Source of the DNA: G963677085 sp963677085
GTDB lineage: Bacteria > Planctomycetota > Planctomycetia > Pirellulales > Thermoguttaceae
Length of the DNA: 64,000 nucleotides
Assembly (NCBI GenBank): GCA_963677085.2
Contig: CAXXFH010000004.1
Coordinates: forward strand, 3,224,001 to 3,288,000
Reading direction: 5' to 3'
The position numbers and the translations under genes were made by a program. Below, piece by piece: positions 17,266-26,835 of the stretch (positions are counted from its first letter, which is position 1; the number at the start of each line of letters is the position of its first letter). The notes below the pieces were generated by a model. That model did no database searches and had not been told where the DNA came from. It saw only the letters and a list, made by a program, of their open reading frames with translations.

Positions 17266-17982
17266 ACTGGAAGTAGATTCTGACATCCATGCGTCCACAG
17301 CCGTTGCGGCCGTCCGAGGGCGCTTCGAGCAGTCGGTGGAATAGCAAGTGGAAAGACCGACTGTCTTCCCGTCTCGCGATGCAGCGGGGGTTGACGAAAC
17401 TGCTGTGGGTCGGGTTGGCTCCGGTGTAACCATAGATCTGGTAGGAGAAGAGGGCTTTGTTTGACGCACGCCACAACAGGATCCGTTTGGCCAGGCCAGC
17501 GAATTCCCGCCTGTCGCGATGGCGAAATCCATGCCGTTTCCGGTCATTCGCGTCAGCATGCAAGACGTGGTGCCTGACGGCGTCAAACGCCTTCCCACGA
17601 ATGCCAGAATAGCCGGCATTCTGGCTTTGCGCGTGCCGATCAGCCGATTCTCGTGCGCGACGCGTGACAATCGTCTGTGTGTGTGGCATAAGAGTGCTCT
17701 ACAGCCGGTATCCGCGGGCTGTTTAGCGGAACGCAGGGGCTGACGACATCTTCCCAAGATAAATGTACGCGTTGTTTCCTGTGTCACTCGTGCGATGCGC
17801 TAAGTTGCCAGGGACAACCGTCTTCCTTTTGCGTTCCCTTCCTGGACGAATCAGCTCCGAACAAGCCCGAATGAAACTGCTTGAAGCTCGATGGCAGCAC
17901 AAGCGCCGCTGGACAGAGTGCATCCATCGGATGTTTTGAGGAAGTTGAGGCCCGGTGGTGCAAACTGGGCCTCGGATGGGCC
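17266..17982. other. Region without a confident gene
   Basis: After the kinase stop there are about 700 bases with overlapping open frames on the minus strand (for example 17222-17689). These lack ribosome binding sites and a recognisable family. One Arg-rich minus frame has scattered positions reminiscent of ribosomal protein L20 (HRDRREFAGLAKRI, then SYQIYG), which I regard as too weak to call. It could be decayed sequence between two island modules. Confidence 0.4.
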
Positions 17983-18240
17983 TCAGAAACCTTCGCCCTG
18001 GCCTTCCGGCTGGGATTGGTTCTGGCCTTGCTGATAGATCCATGTGTGGACCTGGTCAGCGACCTTGACCAGCAGCGGCAGATCGTCGCGGCCGAAGCTG
18101 CTCGAATCTTTCCACTGCTCGCCGTCGCGATAGAGCCGCGAGAAGGTCACGTTGTGCCGGGTGCCGTTCTGGGTATCGTTTTCCCAGATCGCCGCCCGAA
18201 CGCGACCCATGCGGATCTCGTGAACCGGTCGTTTCGCCAT
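17983..18240 (-). CDS. Small conserved-type protein paired with a DUF932 gene
   Basis: The protein has 85 residues starting MAKRPVHEIRMGRVRAAIWE. GGAGG lies 8 bases before ATG 18240, which decides the start against the longer frame to 18291. Beta-strand-like segments (VRAAIWEND, HNVTFSRLYRD) are followed by a helix (DDLPLLVKVADQVHTW), the pattern of small single-strand-nucleic-acid-binding or phage-like proteins. There is no catalytic motif. It is 74 bases downstream of the DUF932 gene on the same strand, so the two are probably co-transcribed. The function is unknown. Confidence 0.7.
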   Translation of the reverse strand: MAKRPVHEIRMGRVRAAIWENDTQNGTRHNVTFSRLYRDGEQWKDSSSFGRDDLPLLVKVADQVHTWIYQQGQNQSQPEGQGEGF

Positions 18241-18314
18241 TTTTCCATCCTCCATTTCGGGGTTCGAGAAACACATCACAATACACTCCACGTTACGGCC
18301 GATGCAGCGACGAG

Positions 18315-19343
18315 CTACACGGCCAAAGTCAACAACTTGCCGGCCTGCTGGTCCAGTTCGGCCCGGTCGCCGGCAAACTCGATGCGGCGGGAAAGCCGCG
18401 TGAGGGCGTCGACCACGGCAAACACCGTGAGCGCCCCCTGTTCACGGGCCATCTCGATGGCCTGCTTCGCCAATGAACGGCCGATGCCCGAGCCGGCGAG
18501 CGACTTCATCGCGTCGTCGGCGTCGTCACCGAGCCGTGTCTGCATGGCCTGCTTCACCACGCGGGCGAACCCATCGCGGCGTTGGTCTCGCTTGGCGACC
18601 AGGGCCTGGATGATTCCCCGCACGTCGCCGAAAGTGTCGCGCACGTTGGCCGTATGCTTTCGCTTGTACTCGACGACCTCGATGGCGTCCCAGACAATGT
18701 GGTTCTGGCACACGGCCTGGAACCAAAAGGTCTCGACGCCCAGCGACCGCCGGCCGACTTCGGAGTTCCACAAGAAGAACCCCGGCGCGAAGGACTCACC
18801 CTCGATCTCGACCCAGCCGGTCGGATCGACGAGAAACAGGAACAGGTCCTGCTCTCCGCAGTAGAGCCCAGTCGCGCCGTTGAAGCCTTCCGGCGGCGGC
18901 TCGAAGCCGTCAGCGAATTGGTCGACCAGGTCCAGCAGCTCGGAGTTGAACAGCCGAGTGTAGCTGGCGCCGTGGATCGACCGGGCCTGCTGGCCCACCG
19001 TGTACACCTGCAGCGGCTTGTTGCCGTGCGGCAGGGTCTCGGCGAGCACGCGCGACGCGGTGTCGGGCGAGAGCCGGTTGACCGTGTCTTTGGCCACACC
19101 GCCCAAGCGGCAGAGCTGGCCGAAGCTCCAATCGGTCATCTGGTAGGACTCGCCGTTGCCGTGGGCCAGCATCAACTGCTCCGTGCCCACGGCCCTGGCC
19201 CACAACTCTTCAGGTGCGTGCCAGTTCTCGTGCGACTCCTCACACTCCTGCCGGCAATGAGCCGACAAGGCGGCCAGCGACGGAAACGTCTCGTCGGGGC
19301 TCCGGCGAAACAGCTCCTGGCTGGCCTTCATGAGATTCGACAT
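18315..19343 (-). CDS. DUF932-family phage/plasmid-like protein
   Basis: The protein has 342 residues starting MSNLMKASQELFRRS. The middle portion (QARSIHGASYTRLFNSELLD, later GFFLWNSEVGRRSL and CQNHIVWDA) matches what I know of DUF932 proteins, found on plasmids, phages and islands with unknown biochemical function. ATG 19343 is preferred because AGGAAAGGAA precedes it closely, while the frame extends to 19376. The downstream small gene is its likely partner. Its presence supports the mobile nature of this stretch. Confidence 0.75.
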   Translation of the reverse strand: MSNLMKASQELFRRSPDETFPSLAALSAHCRQECEESHENWHAPEELWARAVGTEQLMLAHGNGESYQMTDWSFGQLCRLGGVAKDTVNRLSPDTASRVLAETLPHGNKPLQVYTVGQQARSIHGASYTRLFNSELLDLVDQFADGFEPPPEGFNGATGLYCGEQDLFLFLVDPTGWVEIEGESFAPGFFLWNSEVGRRSLGVETFWFQAVCQNHIVWDAIEVVEYKRKHTANVRDTFGDVRGIIQALVAKRDQRRDGFARVVKQAMQTRLGDDADDAMKSLAGSGIGRSLAKQAIEMAREQGALTVFAVVDALTRLSRRIEFAGDRAELDQQAGKLLTLAV

Positions 19344-19614
19344 CGTTTCGTTCCTTTCCTGCAAGAGGACGAACATGTGACAGAGAAACCACGTGACATA
19401 CCGATACGTTGCACCACCGGTCCTCGGCTCAGGGAGTCGCCCAGAACGAAGGACCGGGGACCTTCTTCCCCCAACGAAGCGATGCCAAGGAACAAGCCGT
19501 TTCAGAAGACGTTATGGCTTGCGGGCGAGAAGATGTTGCACAAGCAGGGTCAGAAATGGTGCACTGAGTGAACGCAGGTCGCCGGCGATGGCGTATCGAA
19601 GTCCGTCCCGACCG

Positions 19615-20838
19615 TTACGCGCAGCGTCCAAGAGCCGAGCGGATCTGGTTCAGCCCCGTCGAGGATAGCGCGTCCGCCAGAAAGGACGTGCGAACCAGGC
19701 CACCCACATAGGCCGACACCGCAAGGCCCCAACGTCGGAAGGCGAATCGGAGGGTGTCGGGCGTGGCGGAGCGGGTCTCACGGCCTTTGGCCTGGAGCAA
19801 CAGGATGCCGGATCGCAGGGAAGCCGTGGGCCGGACCGGTTGCCAACCCGTCGAGTCGGCGACCTCTGCGACGCGGTCCGCGTTGGCGATTTGCCGGTCG
19901 AACTCGTCGATCCGCCCGTGGGGTGAATGCCAAATTCGGCTCACAGCGGCCGCAGTGGTGAAGAGCGGGGCGAGGTTCACTGTCTCCGAGAAAGGCTGGC
20001 AGCGACTGTTTTCCAGCTCACAGGTGAACCGCAAAAGAGGGTCGTCCAGTTGGCCACATTCAGTCATCTCCATACTGACCTCGGCGACGATGCTGTCCGC
20101 CTCCGGGCGGCAGCAGAATCCGAGGCCCATCGGATGATAGGCCCGCAGCCATTTGTGGCACCCGGCGACTAGGAAATCGCAGTGCGGGACGGTTAGCCTG
20201 AGCGGCGTGTGGTTAACCGCCTGGGCCGCATCGACCACCACGAACCGCGGCTGACGCACACGCGATAATGCCGGAACGATTTCAGGAATGGGCAGCTTGA
20301 CACCATGGCAGGTGACCGCCGAGAGAAGAAGCCCGTCGCAGTCCTCGCGGGCGTAGTACTCGACCAACCGGTTGACGACCTCAGCCTGACTGATACGGTC
20401 GTTCAGGATAGGGCCCTGAAGCGGGAGCGTGGTCAGTCTTCGTCGCTGCTGCCCACACTCATCTTCGAGGACGGCTCGATATGCGGGCCAGAGCATGTCC
20501 GTCACGAGCACGTTCTCACACCGGCGGCAGAGCGCCCGGCAGGCCAGTCGGACCAGCACAGCCGACCGGTTCGCCAACAAAAGCGGACTTGCCCGGGGTA
20601 CACCAATCGCAGTCTTGATCCGGCTTTTCAAGGCGGCCACACCCGACCAGTCCGCCAGGCCCGGATATCGGGATCGGAGAGAAGGGGGCAGACTGAAGAA
20701 GCCGCTACGGAGGAAATCGTCGTAGTACAGGGAACCGGCCTCTTCGCCCGCCAACCGGGCGAAGTCGCGGTCGGCCCGCTGTGCCTCAAGACACATCTGG
20801 CCGAGTCGGGCGGTGTCCAGATAGAGGCAAGTGCTCAT
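19615..20838 (-). CDS. PLP-dependent aminotransferase class V-like protein
   Basis: The protein has 407 residues. The cofactor site is seen as RFVVVDAAQAVNH, with D203 for the pyridine nitrogen, and DFLVAGCHKWLRAY, with K229 as the Schiff-base lysine preceded by histidine. This is the fold type I layout of cysteine-desulfurase-like enzymes. The conserved catalytic cysteine loop of desulfurases is not obvious, so sulfur transfer is not claimed. The ATG at 20838 has no close ribosome binding site; a GGAGG lies about 20 bases upstream. It stands alone between the DUF932 pair and the divergent STAND gene, an unusual place for a metabolic enzyme. Confidence 0.75.
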   Translation of the reverse strand: MSTCLYLDTARLGQMCLEAQRADRDFARLAGEEAGSLYYDDFLRSGFFSLPPSLRSRYPGLADWSGVAALKSRIKTAIGVPRASPLLLANRSAVLVRLACRALCRRCENVLVTDMLWPAYRAVLEDECGQQRRRLTTLPLQGPILNDRISQAEVVNRLVEYYAREDCDGLLLSAVTCHGVKLPIPEIVPALSRVRQPRFVVVDAAQAVNHTPLRLTVPHCDFLVAGCHKWLRAYHPMGLGFCCRPEADSIVAEVSMEMTECGQLDDPLLRFTCELENSRCQPFSETVNLAPLFTTAAAVSRIWHSPHGRIDEFDRQIANADRVAEVADSTGWQPVRPTASLRSGILLLQAKGRETRSATPDTLRFAFRRWGLAVSAYVGGLVRTSFLADALSSTGLNQIRSALGRCA

Positions 20839-21162
20839 GCGTACACATGATCTTATCCTCCGCGGGCATTGGGATCAAGTGGCTCTCAGAACGACGCGGA
20901 GCGGACTGGACACGTGCGGCGGTTGGCCCTCCCCCTCATCTGATGGGGTCGTGGATTCGAGCGTGTCGGTCGAAGTGACCGATGCAGGTGCGAAACGGGC
21001 TGGTAACCGCGTCGGCGTTTACGGCCGACGCGGATTGAAGGGCTCGTACAGTGATCGGCTCGCGGTGTGGGCGCCCCCCTCACAAGCTCGTGCAACGTAG
21101 GTCCATCACGCACGCGCATTGTGGTCGATCAGTCGTCGTCGTTCACTGTGTAAGAAGCTAGA
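20839..21162. promoter_or_regulatory. Divergent intergenic region with a 10-bp inverted repeat
   Basis: This spacer separates the PLP-enzyme gene (minus) from the STAND NTPase gene (plus) and must hold both promoters. CCGCGTCGGC (21007-21016) and GCCGACGCGG (21024-21033) form a perfect inverted repeat with a 7-base centre, about 130 bases before the STAND start. It could be a repressor operator or an RNA hairpin. No clear sigma-70 promoter could be assigned by eye. Confidence 0.45.
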
Positions 21163-24100
21163 ATGACGGGCATGGACGGATTTGAACCAGCCCGTAATCA
21201 AGACGCGTGGGCGACTTTCCGCGGTTTCGTTTATCAGGTGGACCTCACGCTGTTGCGATGGGGGGCACTAGAGGAAGACGACTACCTGGAGTTGGAGCGC
21301 GGCGAAGACATCGACGCCGTCGCTCGTGCGGTGTCGGATACCGGCGACAAAGAGTTTGTCCGAACGCTAGAACAAGTCAAGGTTCGCGAGCGGAACCTTT
21401 CACTCCGGTCCGCCGAAGCCCTTACCGCGCTGGCGAATGCTTACGCCAACCTGAAAACCAATGAGGGACGGAATCTCAAGTTTTGCTACAGCACCAGCGC
21501 CCAGCTGGCTGGCGAGCGTCCCAATCCGTTTCCGGACGGGGCGGCGGGAATCGAGCTTTGGGAACAAGTCCGGCGGCAGTTACTGGACGGGAAGCAGGAA
21601 GAACGCGCGGTCGACGCGATTCGTTCGTTCATCACTCACGCCGTGAAACCGAAGAAGGTGCCAGAAAAGACCTGGGCTCCCCTGGTCGACCTGATGTCAA
21701 CGGCGCCACGATCAGACGTTGCGGATTTCATACGCCGTTTCGAGTTCAGCTGTGGCGTCGAGGCGCCAGATTCTCTCAGTGGGAAGGTTAAGCGACAGCT
21801 TGGCGGCTTGATTGCTGAGAGCGATAGCAGTGGTCTTCAGGTTGGCGAGCTATACAACCGCCTTTTCTTGTACGTGCTCAAGCTGCTGACCTGCCCGGGC
21901 GTGAAGCGGCTCAAGCGAAAGTTGCTTTTCGAGCAACTCGCTGCGCCTACCTTGTCGTCGTCCGATCGGACGCTGCTGCAACGAACGACCGGAAGGCTGG
22001 AGCTTCTCGAACAGCGAGTTGCGCGGGTTGAACATACCGTCGAGTCGATGTCGGCGACCGTACGCTCGCTCGCCGAGAGCATCGGTGGCGAGTTTGGCCA
22101 CGTCCGTAGTACAGCGCTGGCCTCTTCGGGACGGCCTCCTTTGGTGGAGCACCTGTGCCCCAGGGCGGATACCGTCCGGGATCTTCTCGGGTCGCTAGAT
22201 GGGGCTTGCTGGCTTGCCATCTTTGGTACCACCGACACCGGGAAGACACACTTGGTCTCGTTGATAGCTTCGCGCCACCCGAAGCAGGAGTGGTTTCGGT
22301 TCAGACACGACATGGCTGCGGAGCAAGCCTTCGCAGTTTTTCGCGAGACTGCTTTCCGTATCGCTCAGGAACCCTCCTCGGATTCTGGCGAGATCCCGTA
22401 CCGAGCGGTTTGTCGCCGCATGAAGCCCGACGCAGTGATCGTGCTCGACGACCTGCCACGTCTGCTCGACGACGACCCATTCACCGAGTGCCTTGCAGGC
22501 TTGGCGAGGGTCTGCGCAGATGAGCAGGTGTGCCTCCTCTCCTCCAGCCGTTTTCGTATGCCTACACGTCTGATGTCGCTCGTTGGTGCGGAGTCCATCA
22601 GAGAGGTGGCCGTGCCGAAGTTTAGCGATTCTGAGGCGGCAACGCTGTTCAGAAACCAAGGAGCCCCCGATGGGGTGCTATCGAGTGCCGACATAGCGGC
22701 TATCAACACGCTTACAGGCGGCCATCCGTTTCTGCTGACTCATGCCGGCAGATATCTGAATCAACACGAATGGCGGTTTGATGAAGCTGAATTCGGTGCT
22801 CTGCTCCGGGGAGATCACACCACCGGACTGACCGACGACTTGCTCGCACGGCTTTGCGCGACTCTGCAACAGGACCAGCGGGACCTACTTTATCGTTTAT
22901 CACTGGCGACGCGGTCAGTCTCTGTCGGTGTGGTACAGGAGTTGGCTGACGTCGACCCTGCAATCGAGCGCTCCAGGGAATGTCTTGCCAACTTGAACGG
23001 GGCTTGGCTACAGAGTGAAGTGAGTCACAAGTATTCCGTGAGCCCCCTCGTCACACAACTCTTGCGGGACAACCTCAGGCGTGAGTTGAAGGAGCAATGT
23101 CACATCGTGCTCGGACACGGAATCACCCGAGAGTCGATGGATCCCTGGGACGCGCATGAGGCGATTTGTCACTACCGGGCAGGCACAGCGTACGACCTAG
23201 CGGGACTCCTTTTCATCGAACTTCTCAACCAGAGCCGACTGCGGACGCACGTCGCCGCATTTCGACCGATCCTTGCAATTTGGAGTTCGGAGTCGCTGCC
23301 CGAACAGATGCACGCGAGCCTCAAGCTCATGGTGCGGGCCATGCAGTTCTGGACCTATCCGAAGTACTCGATCCCGGATGCCGCCGTCCTTGCCGAACTC
23401 GATAGTCATATGGCCTCGCTGTCGGCGGAGTTAGCGGCACCCGCTTACCTGGTAGCGTCGCTGGCGATGTTGTTCCTGTCGCCCAGGGACTTCACTCGAT
23501 CGCACCAGTACTTTTCAAGTGCGATCGCCGAAATCCGCAGCAGCAATGTGGACGTCGGCGATCTTGTAGTTCCCTCGAAAGAACACCCGGTTGAGTTGCT
23601 GTGGACGACGATTGCTAACATTCAGTCGACCGCCGACCTGGAGACCTGGAAACGCACGTTCGCCTCGCTCACCAGCGATGAGCAGGAGATCGTCAAGCAA
23701 TCACGCGACGCACGTCTTGGAAGCATGGTGTTGGCCGACCGGTTGATGCTCGTGGAATCGCGGCGGCCCGAGGACCAACGACAATGGCCCGGCGTTCTCG
23801 ACGCGTTTGGTCATCTCTACGATTGGGCGCTCGACCGAGATTGGGTGTATCTCGCAGCCTGTGTTGTCAAGTCGGAGACGAATCTCTGCGGTGAATACTT
23901 GAAAGAGCAACGTCCCAATCTGGATCGTGTTACTGACTTCGTCGAAGACGAGAGGCACGATGAGTCAGCAAAGGCCTTAGTTGCCGGTATGTACGGAAAG
24001 ATGCTCGCGGGGAGCGGCAGTGACGCCGAGGCGCTGCCGTGGCTGGAGCGTGCTGTGGCGGCCATCCCTGTCTACGAAGGCCACGACCGACTCATGACAC

Positions 24101-25431
24101 TGCTGGCCGCAGCGAAATGCTGCCGCGACGATCCCGCCAAAGCAATCGAATTCACCCAACAGGCGGTCGTACTTGTAAGCGGCAATGACTCGATCACGTC
24201 GACCGAAGCGACACGGGCCTACATGGAGCACGCGATCGCCGAAATGGGCAAGACGCACACGCAGGAGAACGCACTTCGTTGCTTCCCAGCCTGGAACGCC
24301 GCGGCGATGAGCATGTTTGATTGCGAGGAAAGGAACGACGCCTGGAAAGAGTTGTTCGTTATATTCGGACACACCCACAACTTCTTCTTCCAGTTGGCAA
24401 CGACCGGCGAGGCGCCGACCACGGCCTGCGATGGGAGTCTTTACGCTCGCCCCTATCAGGGGTTTACAGCGACGTCTCACCCGGAACGTCTGGAACTGTT
24501 TCATGCGGAGTCAATTCCTGGAATCATGTGGTTTCAGAGTCTTTACGCAAGGGCTGCAGGCGATCCGGAGTGCGCCGACGAGTGGTTGAAACGGGCTGGT
24601 GAAGAACTGGAGGGCCTGCCTTTGACGCACGTCACCGCGATGGTTCGACAGGAGATGCTCCCGCAAATGCTGAAGTCCGACCGTTTCGCCGAAGCCTTCC
24701 AGGCGGGCATCCAAGGAACTCTGGCTAGTGTCGCGCTAAAAGAGTACGCAACCCAGGACGGCGCTCCGCCAGCCGTGCCGCACCAAACGCCATTGACCAC
24801 TCTAGTTGACAAATTGACAGACGACGGGAAGCGGCTCGCGCAAAGGTTTACGTTGATCACGACCGCTGTGCCGGCGCTGCTTCGAGTGGCTACGATCGCC
24901 GTCGAGGATAGCGACCGTGCCCAAGACGCGGCTCGGCAGCTTGGCAGCTTATGTCGCCAAATGAGTCATGGGTCCTTTGAACCAAAGTACTGGGACGGGG
25001 CTGCCGAGATCTATGAAGCGATTGCGGACAATGAGGACACGCAAGCAATTCTAGAGCTGGCGCACACATTTGACGCCGACTCTTGGCGGGAGCTTAGAGT
25101 AATGGGGTATCTGGCCGTTTCGGTGACTGGGGTTCTGGAGGCTGCCTACGGCAGTCAACTGGCGTCTATCCAGGTGCTCATGTCTTGGTATCCAGAAAGT
25201 TCTTCAACCTATGCGAAGGTCTTGTTACCGTTTATCGAGCTGTACTGGCGAGAGTCGTTTCGAAGACAGAGATTCAGGTTTCGCTCCCCGAGTGTCGTCG
25301 AACCAGCGCTGCGAGAGGCACAGGGCGCAGCCCCTGAACTCCGCGTCCACGAGATTCTGAAAGCTGTGAGGCCTGCCTTTCGTGTTCGTGGCCTCTCGGA
25401 CGCAGAGGCCTGGCTGAACGCAGAACAGTGA
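21163..25431 (+). CDS. Avs-like STAND NTPase with N-terminal Cap4/DUF4297-like nuclease
   Basis: The protein has 1,422 residues. Residues about 15-210 look like a DUF4297/Cap4 nuclease: FRGFVYQVDLTLLRWG, then LELERGEDID (E45, D49, D51) and EQVKV (E70, K73), a PD-(D/E)XK arrangement. A coiled segment (about 265-310) precedes a STAND ATPase with Walker A G355-TTDTGKT and Walker B VIVLDDLP near 425-432. The remaining 800 residues are helical, TPR-like repeats suited to sensing. Nuclease, STAND and repeat sensor in this order is the layout of Avs antiphage proteins, which oligomerise on binding phage proteins and degrade DNA. ATG 21163 has a weak AAGAAG upstream; ATG 21172 is an alternative. Which phage protein is sensed is unknown. 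Confidence 0.85.
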   Translation: MTGMDGFEPARNQDAWATFRGFVYQVDLTLLRWGALEEDDYLELERGEDIDAVARAVSDTGDKEFVRTLEQVKVRERNLSLRSAEALTALANAYANLKTNEGRNLKFCYSTSAQLAGERPNPFPDGAAGIELWEQVRRQLLDGKQEERAVDAIRSFITHAVKPKKVPEKTWAPLVDLMSTAPRSDVADFIRRFEFSCGVEAPDSLSGKVKRQLGGLIAESDSSGLQVGELYNRLFLYVLKLLTCPGVKRLKRKLLFEQLAAPTLSSSDRTLLQRTTGRLELLEQRVARVEHTVESMSATVRSLAESIGGEFGHVRSTALASSGRPPLVEHLCPRADTVRDLLGSLDGACWLAIFGTTDTGKTHLVSLIASRHPKQEWFRFRHDMAAEQAFAVFRETAFRIAQEPSSDSGEIPYRAVCRRMKPDAVIVLDDLPRLLDDDPFTECLAGLARVCADEQVCLLSSSRFRMPTRLMSLVGAESIREVAVPKFSDSEAATLFRNQGAPDGVLSSADIAAINTLTGGHPFLLTHAGRYLNQHEWRFDEAEFGALLRGDHTTGLTDDLLARLCATLQQDQRDLLYRLSLATRSVSVGVVQELADVDPAIERSRECLANLNGAWLQSEVSHKYSVSPLVTQLLRDNLRRELKEQCHIVLGHGITRESMDPWDAHEAICHYRAGTAYDLAGLLFIELLNQSRLRTHVAAFRPILAIWSSESLPEQMHASLKLMVRAMQFWTYPKYSIPDAAVLAELDSHMASLSAELAAPAYLVASLAMLFLSPRDFTRSHQYFSSAIAEIRSSNVDVGDLVVPSKEHPVELLWTTIANIQSTADLETWKRTFASLTSDEQEIVKQSRDARLGSMVLADRLMLVESRRPEDQRQWPGVLDAFGHLYDWALDRDWVYLAACVVKSETNLCGEYLKEQRPNLDRVTDFVEDERHDESAKALVAGMYGKMLAGSGSDAEALPWLERAVAAIPVYEGHDRLMTLLAAAKCCRDDPAKAIEFTQQAVVLVSGNDSITSTEATRAYMEHAIAEMGKTHTQENALRCFPAWNAAAMSMFDCEERNDAWKELFVIFGHTHNFFFQLATTGEAPTTACDGSLYARPYQGFTATSHPERLELFHAESIPGIMWFQSLYARAAGDPECADEWLKRAGEELEGLPLTHVTAMVRQEMLPQMLKSDRFAEAFQAGIQGTLASVALKEYATQDGAPPAVPHQTPLTTLVDKLTDDGKRLAQRFTLITTAVPALLRVATIAVEDSDRAQDAARQLGSLCRQMSHGSFEPKYWDGAAEIYEAIADNEDTQAILELAHTFDADSWRELRVMGYLAVSVTGVLEAAYGSQLASIQVLMSWYPESSSTYAKVLLPFIELYWRESFRRQRFRFRSPSVVEPALREAQGAAPELRVHEILKAVRPAFRVRGLSDAEAWLNAEQ

Positions 25432-25542
25432 AGTTCCTTAATCGCAATCTGTGTCGGTCCGACACATCGAGGTGACCCTAAGTTCGGTAGGGTTCTGTCG
25501 ACTGTCTCGGTTCCGGGCTTGCGAAAGTGACAGTGGGGAGGG

Positions 25543-26457
25543 CTACGTTTGCCTTGCCTTCCGATCAAGCACGTCCCGGAACGGCACGGCGAACAGCAGT
25601 AACCGCCGCCATCGCTCCTCGAAGAGCCGCACCTTCTCGGGGGTGAAGGCGAGCGTGAAACGCTCAGCCCGGCACTGCTCGTCCAAATCCAACTGGCCGG
25701 TGGCGCGGTGCCCGTAGATGCCGAAATCGCAGAGGAGTTCCGGCTCGTCTTCGATCTCGGATTCCCGAACCAGACGGACGACGATTCCCCGCTTGTACTG
25801 TTCCTCGATCCATTGGCAAATGACCTTAGCCGGGAGCGTTGCCCCCGAGGGCCAGAAGAAATCGTTGAGGATGAGCGTCCGCTCGATCCGCACGCCGAGT
25901 TGAATCAGGTCGTAGTTCAGTTGCATGCTGTGCCGTCCCGGTGCGTCACGCCAGTAATCCTCGTTGCGGAGCCAGGCAACAGACAGATATCTCTCCAGGC
26001 CTGGCGAACACAATATGCGCTCGTACGCTGTTCGCCAGGATTCGGTGCCGGTGAAAACGACCTTGCCCTCAGACAGCATCCGAAGCTCCTCTTGAATGGT
26101 AGCCAACCGAACGGCTACCGTGTCGCGGAATACTTCGTCCGTGTGTTCGGATATTCCGCTCAGGCTGTGTGAGAAGGAGTTATGGGCGACGAGTAGGTCC
26201 GGGTGTTTGCCGAGTTGCCTCAGCGCCGGCGAATCGCCTTGCGAACTCGCATCGGCGCGATGCTGGGCTCTCAAGAGACAGACCAACGTCACGAGCAACA
26301 CGAGGGCGGCAGCGACGAGGTGCGGCGCCGGAGGTTCTTGGCCACGCTGTGCGATTACCGCGACCGTGAATACGACGGCTCCGAGAACGAGCCTGTTGAG
26401 AAGCCGGTTTGTGGACATCGATGCGAGGCGCGAACGCAAACGGATGCTGTGATTCAT
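25543..26457 (-). CDS. Membrane-anchored protein of unknown function next to the STAND gene
   Basis: The protein has 304 residues. Two hydrophobic helices lie near the N-terminus (LVLGAVVFTVAVIAQ at about 22-37 and HLVAAALVLLVTLVCLL at about 45-63). A soluble domain of about 240 residues follows, with segments KVVFTGTESWRTAYERIL, RIERTLILNDFFW and ERFTLAFTPEKV. The tail reads like a divergent phospholipase-D-like or sensor domain, but no HKD motif is present. The gene converges on the STAND gene, with about 110 bases between their stops. ATG 26457 is chosen over GTG 26466, and neither has a strong ribosome binding site. Its island location makes an accessory defence role possible. Confidence 0.6.
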   Translation of the reverse strand: MNHSIRLRSRLASMSTNRLLNRLVLGAVVFTVAVIAQRGQEPPAPHLVAAALVLLVTLVCLLRAQHRADASSQGDSPALRQLGKHPDLLVAHNSFSHSLSGISEHTDEVFRDTVAVRLATIQEELRMLSEGKVVFTGTESWRTAYERILCSPGLERYLSVAWLRNEDYWRDAPGRHSMQLNYDLIQLGVRIERTLILNDFFWPSGATLPAKVICQWIEEQYKRGIVVRLVRESEIEDEPELLCDFGIYGHRATGQLDLDEQCRAERFTLAFTPEKVRLFEERWRRLLLFAVPFRDVLDRKARQT

Positions 26458-26718
26458 GGTTGCCACGCTACACCATCCGAGTCAGGATTGGCAAGCGTCG
26501 AGTACACGAGCGTGAAACGATGCCAGGCCCCTTGCAGAACGATGACCTCAAGGACGGGGAGTGCGTGTGAACAGATTCGCCGAATCCCCAGCGTGCCTTG
26601 AATCATGGATATGCACGGATGACCACGGGGATTCCTGCACGGTGAGTGTCCTGATGAAGACAAGAACCGGCGTGTTCACGCGGAGTTGGCCATCGGAGGC
26701 GGGGGCGGACTTGACTTA

Positions 26719-26835
26719 TCAGTGGTGCCGTGACCAGTAGAGCAGGACCACGTAGCCCAACAGCAGCCACCGAGCGACGTCCGGATAAAGGCAACACAGC
26801 GCTCCTGCGAGAAAGAAGATGGGCATGTGAGACAT
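26719..26835 (-). CDS. Possible 38-residue membrane protein
   Basis: The frame ATG 26835 to TGA 26719 encodes MSHMPIFFLAGALCCLYPD followed by a second hydrophobic stretch WLLLGYVVLLYW and the end SRHH. AGGGAA lies about 7 bases upstream. Almost the whole peptide could span the membrane. Such a hydrophobic composition is unlikely by chance in GC-rich spacer, but there is no homology evidence. It is too small for routine gene calling. Confidence 0.35.
   Translation of the reverse strand: MSHMPIFFLAGALCCLYPDVARWLLLGYVVLLYWSRHH

Noticed and set aside
17222..17689. Arg-rich minus-strand frame with scattered similarity to ribosomal protein L20
   Set aside because: Only a few anchored positions match, there is no ribosome binding site, and no rpmI or infC neighbour. 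Chance similarity of an Arg-rich shadow frame is as likely.
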